DNA of 64,000 nucleotides from assembly GCA_963669155.1 (NCBI GenBank), contig OZ022591.1:15766336-15830335 (forward strand), written 5' to 3'. The notes below the pieces were generated by a model that was given only the letters and a program-made list of their open reading frames with translations, made no database searches and was not told the DNA's origin. Of this stretch, positions 1 through 12,100 are shown one piece after another. This stretch comes from Arbacia lixula. Lineage: Eukaryota > Echinodermata > Echinoidea > Arbacioida > Arbaciidae. The position numbers and the translations under genes are program-made. Positions within the stretch are counted from its first letter, which is position 1. Each line of letters begins with the position of its first letter.

Positions 1-227
1 ATTAGTTTGAGAGTAGAATGACGTTGATTTAAAAAAACAATTGTTATTTATTTTGTTTTATCTTTATTTTTCTTATTATTTTGGGGGGGGGGCGGTCTAT
101 TGGCAGTAACCATAGTAACATAAACTCGAATACCTTAAATCTACCGTCCAAACTGTTATTCAAAGTCACAATGGTAATAACTGGTAATATTTTTCTCTTC
201 AAATTACACTTGTTTTTAAATGGAAAG

Positions 228-296
228 AGAGAGAGAGAGAGTGTGTGTGTGAGAGAGAGAGGGAGGGAGGGGGAGAGAGAGAGAGAGAGAGAGAGC
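228..296. repeat. GA/GT microsatellite
   Basis: AGAGAG, GTGTGT and GGGAGGG tracts. The Ser/Leu-rich antisense frame is an artefact of the repeat. Confidence 0.85.
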
Positions 297-1198
297 GCGC
301 ATAGATGTCTACCAACTTGTAGATAGTGTATTGCACATACCACTCCATTTTTGAAAGGTTTTCTCCCCCAAATTGGCGATAGGCAAAAAATAAGGCATCG
401 GCACACGAGAGTTTGACTTTTCTGTACCCAATGTGCTACCTCGTCAGACTGACTTACCTCCTCTTGATTCCAAACAGAGGCACCCCTGACCCCCTGGGGG
501 TCCCCACTGTGCCCCATTGATGTTTGTCTTGGACAAATATGCCAATTTAAGGAACAAAACGTTCACTTTTCAGCCATGGACTTTGCCACCTGAAAACTGG
601 ATTATTTGATAAAAAAAAATAAGTCTGAGACTTGGGGCCAAATCGGAAAAAAAGACAGAAGAAAACAAGACGAAAAACTGACCTGTGATTTTAGGCTGGA
701 AGTTATTGGTATTATGAGCTGGGGATCAACTTTTCAAACAGTGGCAACTCTGTGTGTACACTTGCACCCAGGGTGTCACGAAAAGGAAAAAAAAATGGAA
801 ATCATCAGACTGAATACTGTACAACTGCACACTTGAACATCGGGAAATCTGGCAAAATTAATATATGATACATGGAGAGAGTACAATCTAAGCATGAAAA
901 CGAAAGCAAGTTGATTTAGATTAAAATTGATACCAACAAAAGTCAACGAAACACGATCTTGGTGATGTTTGTTGCGGGAATTTTAACCGATGAAAAAAGA
1001 AAGTTAAACAAAATTTGAACATTTGGCTGGGGAGTTTCTACCAGCATACTTCCATCCTATATAACTACTAATTCGACACATGAAGGAATCACGTACACAT
1101 TATGTAACAATGGTATCATCATGATCTCAAACCAGGATTACGACCCGGAATCGCAGAAGCCACACCGGAGTAGATATGTGAAAAGCTACCAGGAGATG

Positions 1199-1430
1199 GC
1201 GCTAGTTTGTGACGCAGCCAAAGGGCTCTGACGCAGCCATGGGACTCTGACGCAGACAATAGGCTCTGACGCAGCCAAAGGGCTCTGACGCAGCCAGAGG
1301 GCTCTGACGCAACCAAAGGGCTCCGAAGCAGCCAAAGGGCTCTGATGTAGCCGAAGGGCTTAGACGCAGCCAAAGGGCTCTGACGTAGCCGAAGGGCTTA
1401 GACGCAGCCGAAGGGCTCTGACGCAGCCTA
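1199..1430. repeat. 18-19-bp minisatellite (GGGCTCTGACGCAGCCAAA)
   Basis: About twelve imperfect copies of GCTCTGACGCAGCCAAAGG. Reading frames through it are low-complexity and not considered genes. Confidence 0.85.
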
Positions 1431-2387
1431 AAGCCTATTCAGTACATGTATCCGTCGTTTGTTGGCAGTTTTTTTTAGAGGTAATTTATCCCTTTAAAAG
1501 TCTGAAATGACCCTCAATCGTATCTTTATTACCTATGGCAAGGAGGGGTGATTAAGTTGTATGACTTCTTAGAAGCGGTATTCAAAACTGGAGCGGTAAT
1601 TAATTTCATGGAAGAGATATCCAAAACTTGTAAGGTAAAATACGTTCTCCACGCTTTATCTACGAACTGTATTTTTTTAACGAATTTCATGGCATGCGTT
1701 TTTCATGATATCAGATTAAAAGAATGCTTTTGTTGTACAAAGAAGGAGCTCCGTGTCCGTTTCCACTCTTTTTCACATGTGACAGAAATTGGAGCGGATA
1801 TTACATGCATCGTCACAATGTACACGCTGACATGCACGTCGCCAGTAATGTTTTTGGTTGAATAGCTTCTATATACTATGTGAACGGATTAACGATAAGT
1901 CAGTTCCCTTTATACATGTATACGTAAAGCACGTCACTCTAATTCAACGCTGACATTATCTTTCTTAGTACATGTACAACGGGTGCATGAAATGTGTAAT
2001 AATTCAATGGGTTTCTCCTAGCTTAGTACTAAGAGGGTCAGTTGGACTATACACGGATACTTGTACGTTCTAACATATTTTTCTTGGAGTTGAACCTCCT
2101 TTACAGCCAGTTGCCATGATATTGCACTATCAGTTAACAATGACGTATGATATGAAACATTAGGAAATAAAAGAAAATGTAGGAACAGAGCAAACGTGCC
2201 GCACAATACGACCTTATTTCGTGTTCTTGAAATTGTCATACATGTACAATGGTTGTTAAATGTAGAACAATCGGTAATTAATGATAATGAAACAAAAATG
2301 GAGCATAAAGCGATGATGACTGTAGATTTGGAGTTTGATGGTATGAAAAACCTTGATGGTAATTACATTACTAGACAGCATACATAG

Positions 2388-2660
2388 GCTAAATGAGAGA
2401 GGAAAAGAGGGAGAGGGAGGGGGAGAGAGAGAGAGTGAGAGAGATAGAGAAAAAAAAGAAAGGGGGAGAGAAAGGGGGAGAGAGAGAAAGAGAGAGAAAA
2501 AAAGAGGGAGAGACAAAGAGAGAGAAAGAGTGAGAGAGAGAGAGAGAGAGAGGGGGGGGGAGAAAGAGAGAAGGGGCAAGAGATAGAAAGAAAGAGGGAG
2601 AAAGAGAGAGAGAGAGAAAGAGAGAAAGAGAGAGAGAGAGAGAAAGACAGAAAGACAGAC
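2388..2660. repeat. Purine-rich (GA/GAAA) tract
   Basis: Nearly pure A/G on the plus strand for about 270 bp. Three overlapping antisense frames here are repeat artefacts. Confidence 0.85.
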
Positions 2661-3039
2661 ATACAAACATACATAGAACACATGGCCACCTAGTTCCCAG
2701 TCGGCATTAGATTACACATTAGTACCGAGTCCGCACACTTCTTTGTTATGAAGGGTACTTGGGTGCAATGACCAGGGATTCAGTTCAGTGTTTGCTGTTA
2801 CTCATTATTTATCTACCAGATTGTCTCTTTGCTCAGTTAGTCAGTCCTTATCTTCTGTGACTAGACCTCTATTGTGATTGACAGATTGACAACTTAAAAA
2901 CATTCCAACCATATTTCTACTGTACTATAGAGTACCGAAGTGATATCGTCATAATGTACAATCATTGTTATCAGATTTCTGGTTCTGAAAACAACATAAT
3001 GCTAGGAGGATCGCTCTATCAGGAGAATATAATCATAAA

Positions 3040-3316
3040 GGTAGCCCGTCCCTTTTGCAGACCTAATTCTGAAAGTTCCCCGACTTTGTCATCATTTGAG
3101 AGAGAGTGGCTATATAACCTTTCCCTGGAATCGACAAAGCGTAATATTCGGTTTTGAGGGAATAATCTTTGATATTTGATCCGAGCTTTCTTCTTGCGTA
3201 CCACGAAAATAGTCAAATCTCAGTGAAAATTTCACAGTTGGTATCTCAAAGTTACGTGCTAAATATGTGCAAACTTTCATAAAGTTTGCAGATGTTTGTA
3301 AAAGGGACGGGCCACC
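3040..3316. mobile_element. MITE with GGTAGCCCGTCCCTTTTG inverted ends
   Basis: The left end GGTAGCCCGTCCCTTTTGCA and right end AAAAGGGACGGGCCACC are inverted repeats about 277 bp apart. A second copy at 19832-20552 is split by a LINE insertion. Confidence 0.75.
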
Positions 3317-4127
3317 CATAAAACATTCACACTTTTTGAAATGGTGCATTTCGCAGCAAATTGTATCTGTACATTTTTTGCTAACATAAGAAATAGGTTG
3401 TAGCCATGTCATGGTTGAGTGAGCACACTTTATGAATTAGCAAAATGTACAAGTACTATCATAAACTGTTATTTTGGCATAAGAAATTACTCTTGTGATT
3501 TTTAGTATTTCAGTTGCTCGCATAGCAATATCTCCAGTAAAGGTAATATTGATATGTGAGCACTGAAATGCTAAATTTGGTATTGTTAGAAAGCTTATGA
3601 CTTCAGGAAAACGAATGTGATCAATTCTGTCCGTATATATAATTTAGATTTAAGAGCTCTGTACACCGCCAAGGAGCAGACGCCAGTAGTACGATTCGTC
3701 ATGGACCCGCAATGTCCATCCTGATGTCACACCTTGCACGCCAAACATATTGAAGGAACATTTAAATAGTAGTTTTATGCACACACACAGAAACTTTTCT
3801 CACTTGTTCGAGAGATGTTTTAAGGTTGAGATTTCTTGTAATATATTTACACGTACTATTGGATAGCTTAGTGTATGAATTTATAACTGTGGAATCGTGA
3901 TTGTGCTACAACCCCTTGAAATATTGTAATCTTGTGTTAAGTGACATTCATAGTATGTGTTTTCAGTCGACCTAGTTAACATACTCAGCACGCATGCCGA
4001 TCCGGTATAAATTTTACAAGAAAGACAAACGCAAGACTGCCGTAAATCCTAATAATACTGACATCTTACTGATATCAAATTGAACCATCACTAGTTTAAT
4101 TTTCAGCATTGTCCCACTGTAAATACT

Positions 4128-4559
4128 AGGGCGTGTTTATCATCTTTTCAGAATTTGAAACGCGTTTCCAAAGGCCTTTACGAAACGCGTTTAAAAAAAA
4201 GGTGCATTTATCAACTCAACCGGCCTTGTCACTGCGCACTCTACTGCGACGTTACACGTGCACTGTAGTACGATAGTGTGCGATCGATGTGTTTTCTTGG
4301 CGTGGCGCACATTTTCACAAATCGGAAACACGTGGTTTAAAGTCGTTTCAAAACAGCTTTGCGTTTATCTCGCTTCTCTAAACGCATTTCTGGCTCAAAC
4401 GCGTTTAGGATCGCACAAATTTGCGTGTTCCAAAACAGCTTTCCGAACCCCATGATCAAAACACCTTTGCGTTTATCAACTCCATGAAATGCGTTAAAAA
4501 AATTTTAAACGCGTTTGGAAACCTTAATTCTACCAAAAAAGAGTTGATAAACATGCCCT
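4128..4559. mobile_element. Non-autonomous element built from AAACGCGTTT motifs
   Basis: The ends AGGGCGTGTTTATCA and TGATAAACATGCCCT are inverted repeats. The interior contains repeated ACGCGTTT/AAACGCG blocks and TTGCGTTTATC segments. A second, truncated and inverted copy is at 26977-27275. Confidence 0.75.
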
Positions 4560-5008
4560 TAGACAGATATTAATAAGAAAATGTAGGTGACATATTGCAT
4601 AGCTCTCGTGCTCATATACTCGATTCATAGTCAAACAGTTCCTAACACTTGCCAATTTGTTGTGATCAGTGCAGCTACAAACTTTTTTTGGTGCGACGGA
4701 CCAGGAACCAGGAAGATGGTGGCTCGATTACAAACTTTTGATTATTTTCTTCTTCACCTTAAATCACGGAAATTGCACTAAATGTGAACTACAGGAAATA
4801 AGCTTTCCAAAATACCCATCCACAAAATCAATCAATGTCTACTTCAATGCAAGTTCACTCATGCATGACTTAATGGAATAAAAAACAGAATCAGAATAAA
4901 CACAATGAGAGCAGTATCACTTCACTTTACAAAATGTCAGAATTTAATTGTTTAACAAGGGACTGTACAACAGGGCTTCATGGTGATTTACAGTACTACA
5001 AAAAAGCC

Positions 5009-5230
5009 TACACTACAGGTCAAAGGAATTGGCATAGCGAAAGAGAGGAAAGGGAAGGAGCCGCAGTTTTAAACCACAGTATATTTTGTCCAGTTCAGCA
5101 TGAAACATGATGCATTAGCCTAAAAAGCATCATGTTTCATGCTGAACTGGACAAATATACCGCGGTTTAAAACTGCGGCTCCTTCTCTTTCTTCCCTTTC
5201 CCTATGCCAATTCCTTTGAGCTGGAGTGTA
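5009..5230. mobile_element. Foldback MITE (GGAGCCGCAGTTTTAAACC family), copy 1
   Basis: An almost perfect palindrome: AAAGGAATTGGCATAG... and its complement ...CTATGCCAATTCCTTT. The arms meet at TAGCCTAAAAAGCA near 5116-5130. The outer ends TACACT/AGTGTA suggest TA-target insertion. It lies just downstream of GTF2H2. Confidence 0.85.
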
Positions 5231-5559
5231 CATACAATTTAGCACCATTTATTGGAAGATGTTAAAATCACCATCATCAGCTAAGATCAACCCACTGCAG
5301 GGCAAAGGCCTCCCTTCTTTGATGCCAGAGATGTCTATTCTGTACTGTTGATATCCATTTAATGCCTATCAACTTTGTGAGCTCATCACTCCATCTTATT
5401 TTCAAATAACGGGCTGTTATCATTCATTTCGATTGTGATTACCGGTACACCAACGATATATCATTTTCAAGTGTCACGTTTATTCATTATACTTCTTAGT
5501 TTTTTAGCCTGGTTAATTGCCATGGTGACTGTGTGGTACTAGGCTCATGCAGCATGAGC

Positions 5560-5955
5560 AAGAATGGAGTTCATACTTCAAATAAAACATGTTTCATAAA
5601 CGTAATACAAATATATTAGCTGTGTGGGATTCTGCTTGCATTGGCCTAGTGCTAGCACAGCTTGGAGAATAGTAGATGAAGAGTTCACACTTCATATAAA
5701 ACATGTTTCACAGTCGTAATAATACCATATCAGCTGTGCAGTATTCTGCTTGCATTGGCCTGGTGCTAACACAGCCTGGAGAATAGTAGATGATGAGTTC
5801 GCACTTCAAATAATACATGTTTCACAGTCGTAATAACACCATATCAGCTGTGCAGTATTCTGCTTGCATTGGCCTGGTGCTAGCAGTCTGGATATTAGCG
5901 GATGAAGAGTGTGCACTTCAAATATAACTTGTTTCACAATCGTAGTACCACTGTA
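5560..5955 (-). repeat. Tandem decayed copies of the GTF2H2 last-exon tail
   Basis: About 3.5-4 units of roughly 113 bp follow the GTF2H2 stop codon in the gene's direction. Landmark ACATGTTTCA recurs near 5588, 5701 and 5814, with a diverged ACTTGTTTCA near 5927. Each unit also resembles exon 15 itself: GATGAAGAGTTC, the antisense of the exon's AACTC-TTCATC part, and GCTTGCATT, the antisense of AATGCAAGC. The copies lack an open frame and probably lie in the 3' UTR or just beyond it. A minus-strand AATAAA is possible at 5479-5484. Confidence 0.75.
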
Positions 5956-6108
5956 TCATCTGTGCAGCAGTCTGCTTGCATTTGCCTGATGTCGTGGTGA
6001 CTGCGGGGGCCTGGTACTCGCGCAACCAGGACAGGAGTGAAGAGATTCCTGGATGAAGAGTTCGCACTCCAGACAGAACGTGCTTGCACATTTGGGGCAC
6101 TGGTAGAC
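5956..6108 (-). CDS. GTF2H2: GTF2H2 exon 15 (terminal, RING-like finger and stop)
   Basis: The exon encodes [20 protein letters not shown], then ESLHSCPGC and a 21-residue tail ending at TGA. The tail is about ten residues longer than in human. The longer minus-strand reading frames that overlap this exon run through the acceptor and are not real. Decayed copies of the exon's 3' half lie downstream. Confidence 0.97.
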   Translation of the reverse strand, partial: VYQCPKCASTFCLECELFIQESLHSCPGCASTRPPQSPRHQANASRLLHR

Positions 6109-9100
6109 CTGCCGCCAATGACACAAGATCAAGGGAAGAGATGGTGTACCACATGTAAATATCATCTTCAGGAATGATGTACTTGGTCATGCATGACAAT
6201 GGTGATTCAAGAAAGGTTTCAAATGACAGGTGCAAGTTATTCTTTTCTACTCCTGGTCCTAATTCACCAAAAATTAAGTTGTGAAAATATATAATTCTGA
6301 AACCATGAACTTTTGAAGTTTGAATCACCAATTTTAGGGACGCCCGATAGAATATGCAGTTGGCAACGAATGAAATAACAATTATGTTCTGATTCATACA
6401 ATGTGTGTGTAGCCGAAAAAGTTTAGTTTCATGCATGTTCATGAATTCCCCCCCCCCCCCCCCCCCTTATAAAGCATGGACTTTTAGCTTTATTTTCTCT
6501 CCTTTGAAAATTGCTTGAAAAAATAGGCTGCTTACCTGATCTGTTATATGTGACTGACATCCTTGGCAGAATCTACAGGGGGGAAACAAAAGTACACAGT
6601 TAAATAAAAAGTTCCAAACTCACAGTTGATCTTTCAGTACAGCTCAATTCCATTACTTTTGCATTCAAAATTCTCACTGTAGACAAAAATACCCAACATG
6701 TCAGCTTCCTTCTAATTTGGGCACAGAAACAGTAATAAGATAATAACCAATAATAATGATAGTGGTACAGACCATAGCCACGTTACATACAGGTTTTCAC
6801 TCATTGCAATTTACCATCATTAGTTCAGTAACTACCATGGCAACAGAAAATGAGCTCTCATCATTGCATCTGTTGCCATGGTAGTTACCATTGATGGTAA
6901 GTTACAATAATTGAAAACCTATATGCAACATGGCCCTGGGCCCTGTTGCATAAAACTTACCATTAATGGTATCTCTGCCATCAGTGGTAACTACCATAGT
7001 AACATCGCTTGATAGCCGATGAAATTCAAGGTGTTCATAGAAATTGCCATTGACAGCAAAGTTACCATCAATGGTAAGTCTTATGCAACAGGGCCCTGGT
7101 CTTTCTATAGAGGTGGTTGCAAGAGCTGGGCCCTGTTGCAGAAAGCTTTCCATTGATGATAACTTTGCTATCAATGGTAACTTCTATGGAAACCTTGAAT
7201 TTGATTGGCTGTCAAATGATGTCACCATGGGAGTTACCATTGATGGCAGAGTTACCATTAGTGGTAAGTTTTATGCAACGGGGCCCTGGTGTGACTGTAC
7301 TTACAGCGACTCTGGGTTGTCGTGGTCCTCTGGTTTGGACTCCTTAAACCTCTCCAGGGGGAACAGGTGATGGAAGGACCGGGCCAGATGGGGGGCAGAT
7401 ACCAGCGTCAAACCTGTCCCCAAAACATCAAAAAAAAAATCTGCTCATTTTCATGTTACATTAAAGGGTTACTAAATTAGAAAAATAAGTTCCCACTAAT
7501 CTATGTAAAATTATCCACTAAAAACAAATTTCACATTTGTTTGCCACAATAAAGTCTCATTTTGACGAAAATTTGAAAGAACGCACACCTCCAGTGACGT
7601 CATAGAAGACAAAATGTCATAGATTGTACGGAAGTCAACAATAGACCATTTTCGTGATGTATTCACAACTTTCCCCCTACATGTAACTGCGTAGTAACTC
7701 GTTACTGCATTCACCTGTATCTTGTCATTCAGATTCAATGGATGGAATGCACTTTGAATCTATTATTTGTTGCTACTCTGACAAACCTGGGGCAAGCTTT
7801 TGGGTTCCCATTGATAACGTATTGTTTGAACGGCGTGAATAAAATATTTTATACACGCCACTGGCATTTATAGCATTTGTTATTTCTGAAATTGTTATGC
7901 AGAACAGTTAAAGAAACATGAATCCTCTTTCTGATTATGTATTTTTTTTTCTTCAAATTTTGAAATGATTAACTAGCTAACATTACTTATCAATGCTTGT
8001 ATCTTGAAACCTTTCACTTTTGACATTACCTCATCATTCTTCATTTTGTAGAGTATAACTTGTCACATCTCTTCCAGTTGTAATAAAGTCGTTTACATCA
8101 TGATATAAGCTTTCTATTGAAACCAGAAACACCATCTTTGTTGAGACAAAAGGGAGACACACTTGAGTTTGTAAAGAGGTGTCTTACTCAATAATTAAGA
8201 GCTCGCTCACAAGAAGCAGGAAGTGACTGCACTGGGGACAGTAATCCTTTATTTCAATAGTGGTCACTTGTGTTGATACTATTTATTGTTCTATTATTGA
8301 TTTCCCTCTTGTCTCAACTCTCACATAAAACACTCATGTGGATGCAGATTTGCACGTATGCCACTCCCATGATCGTGCAAATGTGCGCACAAGCCGCGTA
8401 AAGAGTTTTAAATAAAGTCTATCTATTTTTTTTTGTTTTCTTTCTTCACATCATGTCTATGTAATGAAGCAACAAATCTTGCGTGTTTGTAATGCTATTT
8501 TGTATTGAAATGTAATTATGTGTGTTTGACTTTTTGTGAGCGAAGCAAATTTTTTATGAATGGACAATAAACATGATTCAATTCAATTCAAGAAGCAAAG
8601 TCTAACTAATTCAAATATTTGTGATGAGTGCACAATGTTCACTTAAAGAACATGTAAAAATGAATGTACACTATCATCATTTTTCTGAACATTTATACCC
8701 TTCTCTAAAAAACATGACTTTAATTTACACACAACTTTTCACAGAAAGTTGAAAAATATTAGCTTAACCTTAACCCAGCCTTAGTGCTAACCCACGTTGA
8801 TTCTTTCTAACCCTCAGATGTGTAGCTTTAATCCTGAACCTAACTATAGGGAAAAACTGGAAGGTATTGGTGGAGAGCCTATTTATCAAATATTCTTCAA
8901 AAAGCCTTTCATAATTGCATTTTAACTCACTAAAACTCCAGCAGCCATGTTCTTTCCTTCAAAGCGAAAGTGTACTCTGAGGTTAAGTTGGTTTTAATAA
9001 AAGCAGAAACATGAAAGAAACATATAAGAAAAAGTTTGACGAAAATCCGTCAAAGGATAAGAAAGTTATGATCTTTTAAAATGTTGATTTTGTGACGTCA

Positions 9101-12100
9101 TGTACGACGTACTTGCCCATATGTTGTATGATGTTTGACTCCATAAATTGCTCTTTTTCTGTTTTTGATGAAGGAATCATTTTTTTTGTCATAGAGGTAT
9201 GTGTGTAAAAACAAGTTTCTATATATCCATTTGAGAAAATTGAGACAATTTGAGAAAATCAACTTTTTCAAAAACATAGTACACAAAATATATAGGAGAT
9301 CATCTCGCAAGGGATGTCACAAAATCAAAACTTGAAACAATTATAACTTTCTTATCCATTCATAGATCTCTATCAAAGCTTAACTAGTATGTTTCGTTCA
9401 CGTGTCTGCTTTATTGAAACAAACTTTATTTCAGGGTGAACTATCCCTATAACCCTTGGAGTGCCAGGTAAACTGTTGCTCTATGGGAATAAGCCACCTG
9501 ACGTTGTTTGGACCAACAGTGATCTGCTCACAGGAATTTTGAAACCATGGAGTAGCTGATTATTTGAGAGGGCTTACCGCAGACTTTGCATTCGATGGGC
9601 AGCTCACAGTACTTGCTCTGGCACTGTGGACAGAAGTAGCCACCGGTACCAAAGCCCTCCGTACCCTTACTGTCCAGATGACTGCAAACAAAATGGGAGA
9701 CAATGCTATCTATTTACATGTGTCAACACCGCATACCCACAAGCGTACTACCTACACTCCAGCTCAAAGGAATTGGCATAGGGAAAGGGAAAGGGAAGAA
9801 AGGAAAGGAGCCGCAGTTTTAAACCGTGGTATATTTTGTCCAGTTCAGCATGAAACATGATGCTTTTTAGGCTAAAGCATTGTGTTTCATGATGAACTGG
9901 ACAAAATGTACCACGATTAAAACTGCGGCTCCTTCCTTTTCTTCCCTTTCCCTTCCCAATTCCTTTGAGCTGTAGTGTACATATATCTTCATATGAAGAA
10001 AAATAGAGGAATTTGACTCTGCGTAGTGAACTTGTAAGCGTCAGCCGCACTGAAAGGGATCATCATTATAAAAATAGCAATGATAATAAAAATTATAAAC
10101 ACAGATCCTGTGTCCTTCCTAAAATGAGTTTCATAAAAGTGATGCAAAGCATACTGATCACTGATTCTCATACTATGTTAGATGCACTCACCACATGCAC
10201 ATGGATGGCTTGCTGGATTTATTTTTGTCTGTTTGAAGTACATGCTGAGGGAAGCCTGCAAAGACAAAAATCACGAACAAATCACGTCCGTTATGAAAAC
10301 AAAGAATTGTCACATAAGAATTCAAGTAGTCAAACGTTCTCATGATGAAATATAAATCCACCTATCAAGGTTTTAAATCTGATATCAACTCCAGTTATTT
10401 TATTTTTTTTTGCTGTCATATTGGCACAATGATTCCTCTCAATTGTAGGCTTTTTGACATTATGTTCATTTACAATGAAGAATACATTCCATTTTACAAT
10501 TAAAACCTTTCTTCATGAGTCAAAATATGATTTTAATATTTGTTAGCTGCCTCCAGTGAGGCAACTCGAAATGGGTGATGTGATGTTGAACCCTCATGTT
10601 AAAAACAGAAAGCTGTAAAGCCTACTACCATGCCTTGTCTAGGAGCTAAATATTGATATAACAAATAAAATCATTGGACCTGACACATTTGTTACATAGG
10701 AAGTGGTTTGGATTGATACTTACCCATTCGAATAGGTGATGGTTCTGTATTTGTCTACATGGAGAAAAATAAAATACAGACACTCAGGTAGAGATATGAG
10801 CAAACAAATTATAAAACTACATTTTCTTTAACTGGAGCAAATCAAATCACCTAATTATCTAATTCAATGATTTTCAGATTTAAAATAGTACAAAAGCTAT
10901 AGTCTGTTCTCAAAATGTTCCATTTTATTTTAACCATGAATTGGGACACACATTCTGTACTGCCTTCATGATCCAAGTCTGAAATCAATCTGCTCTTCTG
11001 TTTTTTGCACTCTTCATATTTGTAAATCCATAAAAATCTCACTCGTTTTAAGGGGTTTTATTCCAGATAACAAAATCATCTCAAAGTGAAAGTTAAACCT
11101 TTGTGTGCCACATGTCACTATATTCACAAGTTATACACACAATTCCCAACGAGCAGCAGTTTATCTGGCATAATAATAATAATGATAATAATCCATTCTT
11201 ATATAGCGCAATTTTATAGTTAAGTCTCAATGCGCATAAAAGAGAAAAGGTGAAAGAAGTAGAACCTTTTTTAAGCAAAGATAAAGTGATTGAAATCTAC
11301 AATTCACTAAGAAACAAAAATGTCTTCAAATTGGCGCAAAATTGATCCTCAGTTTTAGATTCTCGAACTAAGCCTGGAAGTTTATTCCACAGCATAGGTG
11401 CGGCAAACTGGAAAGACCGCTGACCGTATGTCTTGGTTTTAACGGAGTACTACACTAAAAGATTCTTTGAATTTAAACGAAGGACACAAGGTGATTTATA
11501 CAAACTAATAAGTTCTTGAATATAGTCAGGAGAATTTCCATATAAACATCTATATGAAATGACTAAAATCTTAAATAATTTGCTTATTTTACGGGCAACC
11601 AATGTAAGTTATGCAAAATAGGACTTACAGACTCACATCTTTTAGTACATGTTATCAAGCGAGCAGCAGAATTTTGTATGTGTTGTACCTTACAAAGGGT
11701 GAAATAATCTAGTATCTCAATAAATGACAATGTCACTCTGAAATGAATTTCGGTACTGTCCATTGATTGCTAATAATGTAGCATTTGATGTTTGTTTCTA
11801 TCAATGTTTATGTTTATGTTAATGTAATGTAATGTAATGTAATGTGATGTAACGTACATGTAACGTAATGTAATATAATGTTATATAATGTTATGTTCAT
11901 GTTATGTTATGTTTAAGTATGTTTATGTTATATAATTCTATGTATACATGTACATATGTTGTATCATTTTTATACCAGTGGAAAAGGAATTTCATGGAAA
12001 GGTTAAATAAATACATTGTACTATACTCACTCTTGCAGGAGGTGGGACCGTGTGCTCCATCAACAATTCTTTGAAATGAGTTTCATCCAAGATCACCCCA

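Larger units (their letters stand above)
297..5008. other. Left flank, no gene recognised
   Basis: Apart from the listed repeats and MITEs I see no exon with conserved content. The short frames at 1548-1865, 2954-3157 and 4258-4455 have no recognisable domain, and the last two run through transposon sequence. Confidence 0.5.

Noticed and set aside
2256..2689. Overlapping antisense ORFs of 93-141 residues rich in Leu, Ser and Phe
   Set aside because: They are translations of a GA/CT low-complexity tract. No domain or codon pattern supports a protein.
5918..6442. 174-residue minus-strand ORF over the GTF2H2 last exon
   Set aside because: It is in a different frame from the conserved zinc-finger reading and runs through the splice acceptor.
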